DNA of 64,000 nt from Lachnospiraceae bacterium (GCA_022793195.1 JAAWCJ010000016.1:1-64000), one strand, 5' to 3'. Shown: positions 51,002-61,315, numbered from the stretch's first letter. Notes: generated from the sequence alone by a model not told the origin. Numbers and translations: made by a program.

Positions 51002-51264
51002 AAAAAGGGGGGCGGCAGAAATATAAAATATTCTAATATTATGCCTGCCCGGTTTTCCCTGCGGTCTCTGCCCCTGCCCACGTTGATTTTTTGGTTTTGT
51101 TGCGCCGCCTTTTGCCGTCTGCCGTCGTTTCCATAGAAGCTGGCCAGCGAGGCAGACGTCGCTATGCTCACAAAACCTGCAAAATCTGCCTACCAGGCAT
51201 GGCCAGAGACCGCAGGGAAAACCGGGAATACATAAATCTTTATATTTCCGCCGCCCCCCTTTTT
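51002..51264 (-). repeat. Family-1 structured repeat, copy E
   Basis: It starts two bases after the pepP stop and fills most of the 437-bp gap 51000-51436. The arms pair for about 75 nt but differ from those of other copies: the ends are AAAAAGGGGGGCGGC and GCCGCCCCCCTTTTT, not GGGCTGTTG. The minus-strand core has the conserved helix and hairpin AGCGA/TCGCT, and the loop CGTCTGCC pairs perfectly with GGCAGACG, the longest version of the pseudoknot. The terminal GC stem plus TTTTT would terminate the pepP transcript. The remaining ~170 bp before the next gene hold no recognised signal. Confidence 0.94.
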
Positions 51265-51436
51265 ATGGTAATACTTTACAGGAAAAGTGCAAAAAAAGAA
51301 GAAATGCTTGTCAGTTCTGAGAATGGGTGTACAAAGTTGCTAAAGACGAAAAATGCTTTTTGTGGATTTCGATTATGGCTTTTTCCAGGGGGTTAAGATA
51401 TGATAATAACGATCATGGAAAAGAGGAGGATGGCAG

Positions 51437-52405
51437 ATGGCAGGGTTTTCGTTCCGAAACGTGACAAAAGTATTCCCCAGTGGAAAGGCGGCGGTGAAGG
51501 ATTTCAGCCTGGAAATCCGGGACGGCGAGTTTCTTGTGCTGACGGGGCCGGAAAGATCGGGAAAGGCCACAGTACTCCGTATGATTGCAGGGATGGAACC
51601 CATCAGCAGCGGAGAACTTCGGATTGATGGGACGGCTGTGGAAAACGGGAGGCCTGAAAAACGGAATGTGGGGATGATTTTCCGGCATTTTACGCTGTAT
51701 CCCGGCATGACGGTTTATGATAATATTGGCTTTCTGATGAAGCTTCGCGGGGAGCCGGAGGAAAAAATACGCCTTGCGGTGGAGGAGAATGCGAAAATCT
51801 TCAAAATTGAAGGACTGCTTTCCTGCTATCCAAGAGAATTGAACGACCTTCAGAAACAGTATGTGGCCATGGCCAGGGCCAATGTCCATGCTCCGGAAGC
51901 CTTTCTTATGCTGGACCTTCTGGGGGAATTGGATGCGTCTGCCAGAAAAAAGGCCAGGGAACGGCTGAAAAGCCTCTACAATGAGATACAGACCACCCTT
52001 GTCTATGCCACCGACGATGCAAAAGAAGCCGCTCTCATGGATATGAAGACAGTGGTTATGCGGAGGGGACAGATCGAACAGGTGGGTTCCGTCAGGGAAC
52101 TGAAAGAGCATCCCAGGAACTTCTTTGTGGCCCAGTTTATGCATGGCTCCGGTTTTGGCAGCAGCGAGGTGGAAATTGTCTGCGGAAAGACGGCGGTGGA
52201 GGCTGTGGGAAACGGATTCGCCCTGGATGTGCCGCCGGAATGGATTCCTTGTCTTGAACGTGGAGGATATATGGGGAAAAAAGTGCTTTTGGGCTATACT
52301 CTGAACGAGCCGCCTTGTGGGGCGGAGGATTTGGAAGAAACAGCGCCGGAGGCAGATTCCAGATTTTTCTTTTTTGACAGGGAGACAAGGATGGCGATTG
52401 CATAG
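51437..52405 (+). CDS. Degenerate MalK-like ABC ATPase lacking catalytic residues
   Basis: A 322-residue protein colinear with sugar-importer ATPases of the MalK/UgpC type, including a C-terminal regulatory OB-like region. Nearly every catalytic motif is altered: Walker A GPERSGKAT has Ala44 for Ser/Thr; the Q-loop Gln is R83 (IFRHFTLYP); the signature SGGQ is NDLQ (136-139); the Walker B Glu is L161 (LMLDLLGELD); and the switch His is D193 (YATDDA). K43 and D160 survive. The frame is intact, so the product may be a regulatory pseudo-ATPase rather than a pseudogene. No permease is nearby. Start has AGGAGGATGGCAG around it. Confidence 0.85.
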   Translation: MAGFSFRNVTKVFPSGKAAVKDFSLEIRDGEFLVLTGPERSGKATVLRMIAGMEPISSGELRIDGTAVENGRPEKRNVGMIFRHFTLYPGMTVYDNIGFLMKLRGEPEEKIRLAVEENAKIFKIEGLLSCYPRELNDLQKQYVAMARANVHAPEAFLMLDLLGELDASARKKARERLKSLYNEIQTTLVYATDDAKEAALMDMKTVVMRRGQIEQVGSVRELKEHPRNFFVAQFMHGSGFGSSEVEIVCGKTAVEAVGNGFALDVPPEWIPCLERGGYMGKKVLLGYTLNEPPCGAEDLEETAPEADSRFFFFDRETRMAIA

Positions 52406-52423
52406 TCTTAAGTATCATTATCC

Positions 52424-52515
52424 CCGTATGGGAAACGAGGTTTCCTATACGGTAAAAAAGATTCGGCCTGTATTTCCCGTTTTTTAGGGAAATTGAGGGC
52501 CGAATTATTTTTTTC
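52424..52515 (+). terminator. Double hairpin terminator after the degenerate ATPase gene
   Basis: A 13-bp hairpin (CCGTATGGGAAAC/GTTTCCTATACGG) at 52424-52452 is followed by a second (ATTCGGCC...GGCCGAAT, 52461-52505) ending in TATTTTTTTC, a standard intrinsic terminator. Confidence 0.88.
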
Positions 52516-52653
52516 TGTGGGATTAACAGAAAAAATCCATAAAAACACTTTCATTTTTATCATTTTTGCATTAATATAAACTCAGGGTTTGTTGCTCATT
52601 ATGAAATTAAGATAACTAACAGACATATGGTAGAAGGTAATAGGGGTGAATTT

Positions 52654-53742
52654 ATGATATCGAATCAGATTTTACAGAACACGATTGAAGGCCTGAAAGG
52701 GATTATGAGGATTGAGCTTTGTATCTGCGATACGGAGGGAAAGGTTTTGGCCACCACATTCCCCGACGCGGAGGAGTACGAGTTTTCCGTCCTGGCTTTT
52801 GTGGAATCTCCGGCAGACAGCCAGGTGATTCAGGGCTATCAGTTTTTTAAGGTTTTTGACGAGCATCAGCTGGAATATGTACTTTTGGCCAGGGGGGCGG
52901 GAGACGACGCCTACATGGCGGGAAAAGTGGTGGTATTCCAGATTCAGAACCTTTTAGTGGCTTATAAAGAGCGGTTTGACAAAGACAATTTCATTAAGAA
53001 CCTGCTTTTGGATAACCTGCTTTTGGTGGACATTTATAACAGGGCGAAAAAGCTGCATATTGATATCAATGTGCGCCGGGTGGTGTTTGTCATTGAGACT
53101 CAGACAGAAAACGATACGGTGGCCCTGGAGACGGTGAAAAGCATGTTCTCCACAAAATCCAAAGATTTTATTACGGCTGTGGATGAAAAAAATATTATCC
53201 TGGTGAAAGAGCTGAAAGCAGGCGAATCTTACGAGGACATGGAAAAAGTGGCCAGGATGATTATGGATATGTTAAATACGGAAGCCATGGCCACGGTCCA
53301 TGTGGCATACGGGACCATTGTAGGGGAAGTAAAGGAAGTGTCCCGTTCTTATAAAGAGGCCAAGATGGCCCTGGATGTGGGCAAGATTTTCTACAGTGAC
53401 AAAAACATCGTGGCCTACAACAACCTGGGGATTGGGCGTCTGATCTACCAGCTTCCGGTGTCTCTTTGCCGAATGTTTATCAAGGAAATTTTTGACGGGA
53501 AGTCCCCGGATGACCTGGATGATGAAACACTTGTCACCATCAATAAGTTTTTTGAAAATAACCTGAATGTGTCTGAGACTTCCAGGCAGCTTTACATCCA
53601 CAGGAATACACTGGTTTACCGTTTGGATAAGTTGCAGAAAAGCACAGGGCTTGACCTGCGTGTTTTTGAGGATGCCATTACTTTTAAAATCGCCCTCATG
53701 GTGGTAAAATACATGAATTATATTGAGACACTGGATAATTAG
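52654..53742 (+). CDS. CdaR/PucR-family transcriptional regulator
   Basis: A 362-residue regulator. The N-terminal part resembles a sugar-diacid/ligand-recognition domain (NTIEGLKGIMRIELCICDTE), the middle is GGDEF-like in the CdaR manner (VAYGTIVGEVKEVSRSYKEA), and the C terminus is the HTH of the PucR group (LNVSETSRQLYIHRNTLVYR). Ligand and targets are unknown. The ATG at 52654 (AGGGGTG six bases upstream) is chosen over 52627. It stands directly before ftsEX, 14 bp away, which may mean co-transcription. Confidence 0.87.
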   Translation: MISNQILQNTIEGLKGIMRIELCICDTEGKVLATTFPDAEEYEFSVLAFVESPADSQVIQGYQFFKVFDEHQLEYVLLARGAGDDAYMAGKVVVFQIQNLLVAYKERFDKDNFIKNLLLDNLLLVDIYNRAKKLHIDINVRRVVFVIETQTENDTVALETVKSMFSTKSKDFITAVDEKNIILVKELKAGESYEDMEKVARMIMDMLNTEAMATVHVAYGTIVGEVKEVSRSYKEAKMALDVGKIFYSDKNIVAYNNLGIGRLIYQLPVSLCRMFIKEIFDGKSPDDLDDETLVTINKFFENNLNVSETSRQLYIHRNTLVYRLDKLQKSTGLDLRVFEDAITFKIALMVVKYMNYIETLDN

Positions 53743-53756
53743 AATCGAGGTTTTTC

Positions 53757-54455
53757 ATGATTATATTTGAGCACGTAAGCAAAACCTACGACAAAGCTAC
53801 CGACCGAGAAACCAAGGCTGTACGGGACTTGAATTTAAAAATTGATAAAGGGGAGTTTGTCTTTATTGTGGGGAACAGCGGTTCGGGGAAGACAACGCTC
53901 ATCCGGCTGCTTTTAAAAGAAATTGAAGCGACTTCCGGTAAAATCCGCGTGGACGGCATCGATGTCACCGGAATGAAAAGAAAAATGATACCCAGATACA
54001 GACGGCATCTGGGTGTCGTTTTTCAGGATTTCCGCCTGCTTAAAGACAAGAACGTCTACGAAAATGTGGCCTTCGCCCAGCGGGTGGTGGTGGCGCCTTC
54101 CAGGGAAATCAGGAAGAGGGTGCCGGAGGTACTGGCCATGGTGGGGTTGTCCTCCAAGTACAAATCTCTGCCCAACCAGCTTTCCGGCGGTGAACAGCAG
54201 CGGGTGGCCATCGCCAGGGCGCTTGTGAACCGGCCGGAAATCCTTCTGGCCGATGAACCCACCGGAAATATGGATCCCGGAAATGCCTGGCAGATTATGA
54301 AACTTCTGGAAGAAATCAATCAAATGGGGACTACGGTGGTAGTTGTGACTCACAGTAAAGAAATTGTGGACAAGATGAAAAAAAGAGTCATTACCATGAA
54401 GCATGGCGTGATTGTGACGGACAAGAAGGAAAGCGGGTACGGGAATGAGAATTAG
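53757..54455 (+). CDS. ftsE: Cell-division ABC ATPase FtsE
   Basis: A 232-residue ATPase that with FtsX activates peptidoglycan hydrolases at the division site. Intact Walker [11 protein letters not shown]-loop FQDFRLLKD, signature LSGGEQQR, Walker [14 protein letters not shown] and switch VTHSK. It overlaps ftsX by 11 bases. Confidence 0.96.
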   Translation: MIIFEHVSKTYDKATDRETKAVRDLNLKIDKGEFVFIVGNSGSGKTTLIRLLLKEIEATSGKIRVDGIDVTGMKRKMIPRYRRHLGVVFQDFRLLKDKNVYENVAFAQRVVVAPSREIRKRVPEVLAMVGLSSKYKSLPNQLSGGEQQRVAIARALVNRPEILLADEPTGNMDPGNAWQIMKLLEEINQMGTTVVVVTHSKEIVDKMKKRVITMKHGVIVTDKKESGYGNEN

Positions 54456-55353
54456 TACGTTGTGGTATTGCATCAGGCAGGGGTTTCGCAGCATACGGAA
54501 GCATAAACTGTTTACTCTGGCTTCCATAGGAACCATGGCCATCTGCGTGTTTTTGTTCTGTATTTTTTATTCGATTGTGACGAATGTTCAGTATATGGTG
54601 AAAAATCTGGAAAATACGGTGGGAGTGACCGTGTTTTTTGATGAAGGAATTTCTGAGGAGGAAATTTTGGCCATCGGCGATGTGATTGAGGCCAGGGAAG
54701 GGGTCGCCGCCATTGAATATGTTTCGGCGGAAAAAGCCTGGGAATCTTACCAGAAAGATTATTTTGCCGAAGCGCCGGAGTTAGCAGAGGGGTTTGCCAA
54801 GGATAACCCCCTGGCCAATTCCGCCTCCTATGAAATTTACCTGGACGATATCGCCGGGCAGCAGGAATTTGTGGATTATCTGAAGACTGTACCGGGGATC
54901 CGGCGGGTGAATTATTCGGAGATGGCTGCCACGGGGCTTTCCAGTGTCAACAATCTTGTGGGTTATGTTTCAATGGGTATCATCCTGATTCTCCTGGCAG
55001 TGGCGGTGTTCCTCATCAGCAACACCATTGCCATCACGATTTCTGTCAGGAAAGAGGAAATACGGATTATGCGTATGATCGGGGCCACCAATTTTCTCAT
55101 CCGTGCGCCTTTTGTGGTGGAAGGGTTGATTATCGGCGCCTTTGGCGCGGGGATTCCCTTAGTTATCGTTTATTATGCTTATGGATATGCAGTACGGTTT
55201 TGTATCACCAGGTTAAGTATTCTGTCAAGGATTTTAGTTTTACTTCCGGTGAGTGAAGTATTTCGTGTGTTGATTCCGGTTTCCCTTGGCCTTGGTCTTG
55301 GAATCGGGCTGTTTGGCAGTATTTTTTCCATCAGGAAGCATTTGAAAGCGTAA
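54445..55353 (+). CDS. ftsX: Cell-division membrane protein FtsX
   Basis: A 302-residue, four-helix protein: helix 1 near 25-48, an extracellular domain (about 50-165), then three helices near the C terminus (VGYVSMGIILILLAVAVFLI, APFVVEGLIIGAFGAGIPL, LIPVSLGLGLGIGLFGSIF). It passes the FtsE ATP cycle to an extracellular hydrolase; the M23 gene 18 bp downstream is the obvious partner. Confidence 0.95.
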   Translation: MRISTLWYCIRQGFRSIRKHKLFTLASIGTMAICVFLFCIFYSIVTNVQYMVKNLENTVGVTVFFDEGISEEEILAIGDVIEAREGVAAIEYVSAEKAWESYQKDYFAEAPELAEGFAKDNPLANSASYEIYLDDIAGQQEFVDYLKTVPGIRRVNYSEMAATGLSSVNNLVGYVSMGIILILLAVAVFLISNTIAITISVRKEEIRIMRMIGATNFLIRAPFVVEGLIIGAFGAGIPLVIVYYAYGYAVRFCITRLSILSRILVLLPVSEVFRVLIPVSLGLGLGIGLFGSIFSIRKHLKA

Positions 55354-55371
55354 ATGTAAAAGGATGATAAA

Positions 55372-56763
55372 ATGAAACGAAGATATAGAAAGCTGGCCGT
55401 GGTTTTAAGTACGGCGATGTTTCTCATGGCCAGCCTGCAGGGAGCCGGGGCGTCCGAGGAGCTGGAAAGTAGGCAGGAGCGGATTGACGCCATCGAAGAA
55501 GAGCAGGAACGGGTCCGCAGTAAACTGTCGGAACTGGATGAATTAAAGGATGATGTAAGCGCATATATCGAGGCTGTCGATGAGGAACTGGAGGAGACGG
55601 CACGGAGCCTTTCTGATCTGGAAATGCAGATGGAGACGGTCAGGGCAGGGATTGAGACGGCCAGGGTGGAACTTGAAGCAGCGAAAGAAACGGAGCAGGA
55701 GCAGTATGAAAATATGAAGCTCCGTATCCGCTATATGTATGAAAAAGGGGATACGATTTTTCTGGAGATGTTGTTTTCATCGGCCAGCCTCAGTGAGTTC
55801 TTAAACAGGACGGAGTATATTTCCCAAATATCCGAATATGATAGAAATATGCTGGCTGCTTATGCGGAGACGAAACAGTTTATTGCCGACCGGACAGTGG
55901 AGCTTGAAAACGCCTATGCCAGCCTGGAAAATATGGCGGGACAGGTGGAGGCAAAGCAGCTGTCCCTTTCGGAGCTCCAGGCGGCAAAAGAGGAAGAGCT
56001 TTCGGAGCTTAATGAGGAAATTTCCGAAAATCAGGATTTGATGGCGGATTACGATGAAGCGCTCAAAGATGAGATTGATGAGTTCATGGCTTTGGAAGAA
56101 GCCATCCGCCAGAGGGAAGAGGAAGAAGCCAGAGCCCTCGCGGCAAGTGCAGAGGCCTCCAGGCAGGCAGAGGAGACGAAAGAGCCGGAAACGACGGCGG
56201 GAGAAGAAGAAACAGAGCCGTCAGATGAAGGGACAGGAGAAGAAACAACGGAAGAAGGGGAAACGGCAGAAACGAAAGAGCCTACAAAAGCGCCCACTGA
56301 GGCCCCGACGAAACCCCAGGTGGCGTCAGGCAGTTTTATCTGGCCGGTTCCTTCCTGCGGACGGATTTCATCCGGGTATGGCAGCAGGGACGACCCGTTG
56401 ACAGGAGAGAGTGACGGGACTTTAAGTGACCATCACGGTATTGATATTGCCCTCCCGGCCGGCGGCCTTGCAGGGGCGGATATTGTGGCGGCGGCAGACG
56501 GAGAGGTTATCATTGCCAGGGCCAGCACTTCCGCAGGAAACTGGATTGTGCTCTACCATGGAAACAGTACATATACCGTATATATGCACTGCCAGAGGCT
56601 GTTTGTCTCGGCAGGCGATACGGTAAAGCAGGGGAAGACCATTGGCCTGGTGGGAAGTACCGGCTGGTCCACAGGGGCACATCTGCATTTTGAAGTGAGG
56701 GTGGGAGGTTTCAGTACCTCTGCTTATTCAAAAAATCCTTTGAACTATGTATCACCGCCATGA
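55372..56763 (+). CDS. Secreted coiled-coil M23 peptidase (EnvC/PcsB-like)
   Basis: A 463-residue wall hydrolase or activator. It has a signal peptide (1-27, cut after GAGA-S), a long coiled coil (about 28-260), a Thr/Glu-rich linker with PTKAPTEAPTKP, and a C-terminal M23 domain with zinc ligands in HHGIDIA, MHCQR and GAHLHFEV. Both histidine motifs are intact, so it is probably catalytic, unlike EnvC. Coiled-coil M23 proteins beside ftsEX are the classical targets of FtsEX activation. Confidence 0.93.
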   Translation: MKRRYRKLAVVLSTAMFLMASLQGAGASEELESRQERIDAIEEEQERVRSKLSELDELKDDVSAYIEAVDEELEETARSLSDLEMQMETVRAGIETARVELEAAKETEQEQYENMKLRIRYMYEKGDTIFLEMLFSSASLSEFLNRTEYISQISEYDRNMLAAYAETKQFIADRTVELENAYASLENMAGQVEAKQLSLSELQAAKEEELSELNEEISENQDLMADYDEALKDEIDEFMALEEAIRQREEEEARALAASAEASRQAEETKEPETTAGEEETEPSDEGTGEETTEEGETAETKEPTKAPTEAPTKPQVASGSFIWPVPSCGRISSGYGSRDDPLTGESDGTLSDHHGIDIALPAGGLAGADIVAAADGEVIIARASTSAGNWIVLYHGNSTYTVYMHCQRLFVSAGDTVKQGKTIGLVGSTGWSTGAHLHFEVRVGGFSTSAYSKNPLNYVSPP

Positions 56764-56822
56764 GGAGGATTCTCTGATTTTGGCGGTGAGGGGGAGGAGA
56801 ATAAGGAAAGAAGGAAAATCGC

Positions 56823-58040
56823 ATGGAAAAACGTGACAACCGTTTCGTGAAGGGGGTACTGACAGGAGTTTTATGTAGCCTGGTGACTGCGGCGGCAGTG
56901 ATCTGGGGTACTTATTTCGTTTTGTCGGCACAGGGTGATAGAGCTGTCCAGGAATCGGGACAGAGTAATCTGGACTATGTGGAAATCAATGAGAAACTGG
57001 ACGACCTGAAGGATATGGTGGACGCAGCCTTTCTCTATGAGGCCGATGAGGAAGCCATGAAAGAGGGGATCTATAAGGGGTTTATGTCCAGCCTGGGGGA
57101 TCCTTATACGGTTTATTATACAAAAGAGGAGTACGAAGATCTCCAGGAATCTTCCAGTGGGGAGTATGAGGGGATCGGCGTCCAAATCAGCCAGAATACG
57201 GATACGAACCTGATTACTGTGATTCGGGTATTCCGTGGCTCCGGTGCGGAAGAAGCCGGAATTTTGGCAGGAGACGTGTTATACAAGATTGATGGTGTGG
57301 ATATTACCGGTGAAGATATCAACAATGTGGTGGCGAAAATCCGGGGAGGAGAAGGAACCACAGTCAACGTGGAAGTTTACAGGGAGTCCATTAAGGATTA
57401 TGTGAATATGGACGTGGAGCGCCGGGATGTCAGCATGGATACGGTGGATTGGGAAATGTTGGAAAACGGCATTGGCTATATCCAGATTACGGAGTTTGAC
57501 GGAGTAACCCACGGACAGTTCCGTACGGCTTTAGGCGAGCTTGGCGGACAGGGGATGAAAGGGATGATTCTGGATCTCAGGGACAATCCGGGGGGCCGTC
57601 TCGATCAGGTGGTGGATATTGCCGATGATTTTCTGTCGGAAGGCGTTATTGTGTCCACAAAGGACAAGAACGGAAAAGGAAGTGTCTATGAGGCCGATGA
57701 AGAAGTGCTTTTTGACGGCCCTGTGGTGATTCTGGTAAATGGAAACTCTGCCAGTGCGTCGGAAGTATTGGCCGGCGCCCTCAAGGATTATGATAAAGCG
57801 GAGCTGGTGGGGACCACCACGTTTGGGAAAGGAATTGTCCAGAGCATCATCCCCCTGGAGGATGGCACTGCCATCAAGATTACCGTGTCGGATTATTACA
57901 CCCCCAGCGGTGAAAATATCCATGAAAAAGGTATCGAGCCGGATATGGTTGTGGAAAAGGAGGAAGGCGACGCAGACAATCAGCTGGAACGGGCAAAAAA
58001 GGTTTTGGCTGAAGAGCTGAAAAAGTCGGCCGGAAGGTAA
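56823..58040 (+). CDS. Carboxyl-terminal processing protease (S41 family)
   Basis: A 405-residue exported serine protease. N-terminal anchor (VLTGVLCSLVTAAAVIWGTY), PDZ domain (about 115-195; GIGVQISQNTD, EEAGILAGDVLYKIDGVDI), and an S41 catalytic core with the nucleophile in NGNSASASEVLAGAL and the lysine in TTFGKGIVQS. CtpA-type proteases trim exported proteins, often wall hydrolases, which fits its place after ftsEX and the M23 gene. Confidence 0.95.
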   Translation: MEKRDNRFVKGVLTGVLCSLVTAAAVIWGTYFVLSAQGDRAVQESGQSNLDYVEINEKLDDLKDMVDAAFLYEADEEAMKEGIYKGFMSSLGDPYTVYYTKEEYEDLQESSSGEYEGIGVQISQNTDTNLITVIRVFRGSGAEEAGILAGDVLYKIDGVDITGEDINNVVAKIRGGEGTTVNVEVYRESIKDYVNMDVERRDVSMDTVDWEMLENGIGYIQITEFDGVTHGQFRTALGELGGQGMKGMILDLRDNPGGRLDQVVDIADDFLSEGVIVSTKDKNGKGSVYEADEEVLFDGPVVILVNGNSASASEVLAGALKDYDKAELVGTTTFGKGIVQSIIPLEDGTAIKITVSDYYTPSGENIHEKGIEPDMVVEKEEGDADNQLERAKKVLAEELKKSAGR

Positions 58041-58088
58041 AGCGGGTCCAAATGCGGGGGGAGTAGCGGAACCATTCAGGAGGATATT

Positions 58089-59900
58089 ATGGCAGCAGAC
58101 CAGAGTAAAATCAGAAATTTTTGTATTATTGCCCATATTGACCACGGGAAGTCCACGCTGGCTGACCGGATCATTGAAAAAACGGGGCTGCTTACCAGCC
58201 GGGAAATGCAGGCGCAGGTGCTTGACAATATGGAACTGGAAAGAGAGCGGGGCATCACCATCAAGTCCCAGGCAGTCCGTACCATATATAAGGCCAGGGA
58301 TGGTGAAGAGTATCAGTTTAATTTGATTGACACACCGGGCCATGTGGATTTTAATTATGAGGTGTCCAGGAGCCTGGCGGCCTGCGACGGCGCCGTGCTG
58401 GTGGTGGATGCCGCCCAGGGGATTGAGGCCCAGACCATGGCCAATGTCTATCTGGCGCTGGATCACGATTTGGAGGTGTTTCCGGTCATCAATAAGATTG
58501 ACCTTCCAAGCGCAGAACCACAGCGGGTCATTGATGAAATTGAAGATGTGATTGGAATTGAGGCGCAGGATGCGCCTCAGATTTCTGCCAAGGCGGGAAT
58601 CAATATTGAAGAGGTGCTGGAGCAGATTGTGACGAAGCTTCCTGCGCCGAAAGGAGATCCGGATGCCCCGTTGCAGGCTTTGATCTTTGACTCTGTGTAT
58701 GATTCGTATAAAGGTGTAATTGTCTTTTGCAGGGTCAAAGAAGGCACCGTGAAGAAAGGGATGAAGCTGCGTTTTATGGCCACGGGGGCAGAGTTTGAGA
58801 CTGTGGAAGTGGGATATTTTGGTGCAGGCCAGTTTATCCCCTGTGATGAGCTTTCAGCCGGTATGGTGGGGTATCTGACGGCCAGTATTAAAAATGTCCG
58901 GGATACCCGTGTGGGTGATACGGTGACAGACGGGGACAACCCCTGCGCTTCGCCGCTGCCCGGTTACAAAAAGGTGACGTCCATGGTTTACTGCGGCCTG
59001 TATCCGGCGGACGGGGCCAAGTATAATGACCTGAGGGAAGCCCTGGAAAAGCTCCAGTTAAACGACGCTTCCCTGCAGTTTGAACCGGAGACTTCCGTTG
59101 CCCTGGGGTTTGGCTTCCGCTGCGGTTTCCTTGGGCTTTTGCATCTGGAAATTATCCAGGAGAGGCTGGAGCGGGAATATAACCTGGATCTTGTCACCAC
59201 AGCGCCGGGCGTTGTCTATAAAGTCCATAAAACAAACGGGGAAATCATGGAGCTTACCAACCCCTCCAACTTGCCGGACCCTTCGGAGATTGAATATATG
59301 GAGGAGCCGGTGGTTAAGGCGGAGATCATGGTGACGACAGAGTTCATCGGGGCTATCATGGGGCTTTGCCAGGAACGGCGGGGCGTATACATCGGAACAG
59401 AATACATGGAGGATACCAGGGCGCTTTTGCGTTATGAGCTGCCTTTAAACGAGATTATTTATGACTTTTTTGACGCGCTGAAATCCCGTTCCAGAGGCTA
59501 TGCTTCTTTTGACTATGAGCTTAAGGGATATGAGCGCTCAGAGCTTGTGAAGCTGGACATCCTCATCAATAAAGAGGCAGTGGACGCTCTTTCCTTTATT
59601 GTCCACGCGGACACGGCCTATGAGAGGGGCCGGAAGATGTGTGAGAAGTTAAAAGAAGAGATCCCCAGGCATCTGTTTGAGATTCCCATCCAGGCGGCCA
59701 TCGGAAACAGGATTATCGCCAGGGAAACGGTGAAGGCCATGCGCAAAGACGTACTGGCAAAATGCTATGGCGGGGATATCAGCCGGAAGCGGAAGCTTTT
59801 GGAGAAGCAGAAGGAAGGCAAGAAGCGGATGCGCCAGGTGGGAAATGTAGAGATCCCGCAGAAGGCATTTATGAGTGTGCTGAAGCTGGATGACAAGTAG
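58089..59900 (+). CDS. lepA: Elongation factor 4
   Basis: A 603-residue translational GTPase. G1 [14 protein letters not shown]3 DTPGHVDF and G4 NKIDLP are intact, and the LepA-specific C-terminal domain (about 490-600, [19 protein letters not shown]) is complete. It acts on stalled or mis-translocated ribosomes. AGGAGGATATT precedes the ATG; hemW starts nine bases after it. Confidence 0.98.
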   Translation: MAADQSKIRNFCIIAHIDHGKSTLADRIIEKTGLLTSREMQAQVLDNMELERERGITIKSQAVRTIYKARDGEEYQFNLIDTPGHVDFNYEVSRSLAACDGAVLVVDAAQGIEAQTMANVYLALDHDLEVFPVINKIDLPSAEPQRVIDEIEDVIGIEAQDAPQISAKAGINIEEVLEQIVTKLPAPKGDPDAPLQALIFDSVYDSYKGVIVFCRVKEGTVKKGMKLRFMATGAEFETVEVGYFGAGQFIPCDELSAGMVGYLTASIKNVRDTRVGDTVTDGDNPCASPLPGYKKVTSMVYCGLYPADGAKYNDLREALEKLQLNDASLQFEPETSVALGFGFRCGFLGLLHLEIIQERLEREYNLDLVTTAPGVVYKVHKTNGEIMELTNPSNLPDPSEIEYMEEPVVKAEIMVTTEFIGAIMGLCQERRGVYIGTEYMEDTRALLRYELPLNEIIYDFFDALKSRSRGYASFDYELKGYERSELVKLDILINKEAVDALSFIVHADTAYERGRKMCEKLKEEIPRHLFEIPIQAAIGNRIIARETVKAMRKDVLAKCYGGDISRKRKLLEKQKEGKKRMRQVGNVEIPQKAFMSVLKLDDK

Positions 59901-59908
59901 GAGGAAAC

Positions 59909-61132
59909 ATGGCGCTGGAGCTTTATGTCCATATTCCTTTTTGTATCAAAAAATGCGGGTACTGTGATTTCGTGTCTGCCCCCGCCGGGAAAGGGCGGCA
60001 GGATGCCTATATGGAGGCGCTGCGGCTGGAAATCTGCCGGAGGGCAGAAATTTTTCGGGAAAAGGACGGTTTTTTGGGGCAGGAACCGGTGGTTTCCGTG
60101 TTTTTTGGAGGCGGGACCCCTTCTGTGGCGGAAGCTTCCCAGATAGAAAAGACCATGTCCTGTATCCGGCGGGAGTTTGTGGTGGCGGAGGATGCGGAGA
60201 TCACTTTAGAAGCCAATCCGGGAACGCTGACGTCCCAAAAGCTATCCTGCTACCGAAGGGCCGGAATCAACCGGTTGAGTATCGGGCTCCAGTCGGCGAA
60301 TGACAGGGAATTGGCCCTTCTTGGCCGTATCCACACCTTTGCGGAATTTAAGGAAAGCTACAGGCTTGCCAGGGAGGCAGGGTTTCAGAACATCAATGTA
60401 GATCTTATGGCGGCCCTTCCGGGACAGACCGTGGAAAGCTTCACACAGAGCCTTCAGGCAGTGACGGGGCTTTCTCCCGGGCCGGAACATATCTCCGTAT
60501 ACAGCCTGATTATTGAGGAGGGGACTCCGTTTTTTTCCAAGTACCACAGGCAGGCGGCAGCCAGGGAAGAGGGAGAAAAAGACTGCGCCCCCCTTCCTTC
60601 TGAAGAGGCAGAGCGGGCCATGTATGGGGAAACGGGGCGGTTCCTGGGAACTTACGGTTATGAGCGTTATGAGATTTCCAATTATGCCAGACCTGGTTTT
60701 TCCTGCAGGCATAATGTGGGTTATTGGACGGGAACCCCTTATTTGGGATTTGGAATTTCTGCCGCTTCTTATACAGGAAAAGAGCGTTTTTCCAACACAC
60801 ACAGTATGGAGGAATACCTGAAAGCGGCAGGGGAACCTGGCGGGCCGGATTTTAAGACGATTCAAAAAGAAGAAGAAACCGTCACAAAGGCACGGGCCAT
60901 GGAGGAATTTATGTTTCTGGGCCTTCGCATGATTTGTGGTGTTTCGGAACAAGAATTTGAAAAACGGTTTGGCAGGAAAATGAAAGACGTCTATGGAGAA
61001 ATCCTTGAGGAGATGGAAAGAAAAGACCTCATGGGACAAAAGTTCTCCGAAGGGGAGAAAGGGATACGCTGGTATCTGACCCGAAAAGGGATTGATGTGA
61101 GCAATTATGTACTGGCGGAGTTTTTGTTTTAG
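59909..61132 (+). CDS. hemW: HemW-type radical SAM protein
   Basis: A 407-residue radical SAM protein. The 4Fe-4S cysteines are C12, C16 and C19 (FCIKKCGYCDF), with FFGGGTPS and EANPG downstream and a C-terminal HemN domain. The CxxxCxxC motif without the extra CxGC-type residue favours HemW, a heme-binding chaperone, over coproporphyrinogen dehydrogenase. The lepA-hemW-hrcA-grpE-dnaK order is conserved in many Firmicutes. Confidence 0.92.
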   Translation: MALELYVHIPFCIKKCGYCDFVSAPAGKGRQDAYMEALRLEICRRAEIFREKDGFLGQEPVVSVFFGGGTPSVAEASQIEKTMSCIRREFVVAEDAEITLEANPGTLTSQKLSCYRRAGINRLSIGLQSANDRELALLGRIHTFAEFKESYRLAREAGFQNINVDLMAALPGQTVESFTQSLQAVTGLSPGPEHISVYSLIIEEGTPFFSKYHRQAAAREEGEKDCAPLPSEEAERAMYGETGRFLGTYGYERYEISNYARPGFSCRHNVGYWTGTPYLGFGISAASYTGKERFSNTHSMEEYLKAAGEPGGPDFKTIQKEEETVTKARAMEEFMFLGLRMICGVSEQEFEKRFGRKMKDVYGEILEEMERKDLMGQKFSEGEKGIRWYLTRKGIDVSNYVLAEFLF

Positions 61133-61149
61133 AAATTTTGTCATAGGTT

Positions 61150-61187
61150 CCGGCGTGGGAAGGGGCAAGCTTCCCGCGCCGGATTTT
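61150..61187 (+). terminator. Terminator of the lepA-hemW unit
   Basis: A 13-bp GC-rich stem CCGGCGTGGGAAG/CTTCCCGCGCCGG followed by ATTTTA, 18 bp after hemW. Confidence 0.8.
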
Positions 61188-61315
61188 AGGTGAGATAAAA
61201 ATGTTGGCAGTTTTTATCTGCCTTCAGTATAACGGAAAGAAAAGGGGAATCCTATCAGGATTATGGCAGAAGTTATAACAATCCTGCATAATTCCCGTAT
61301 AATTGAAAAAAGATA

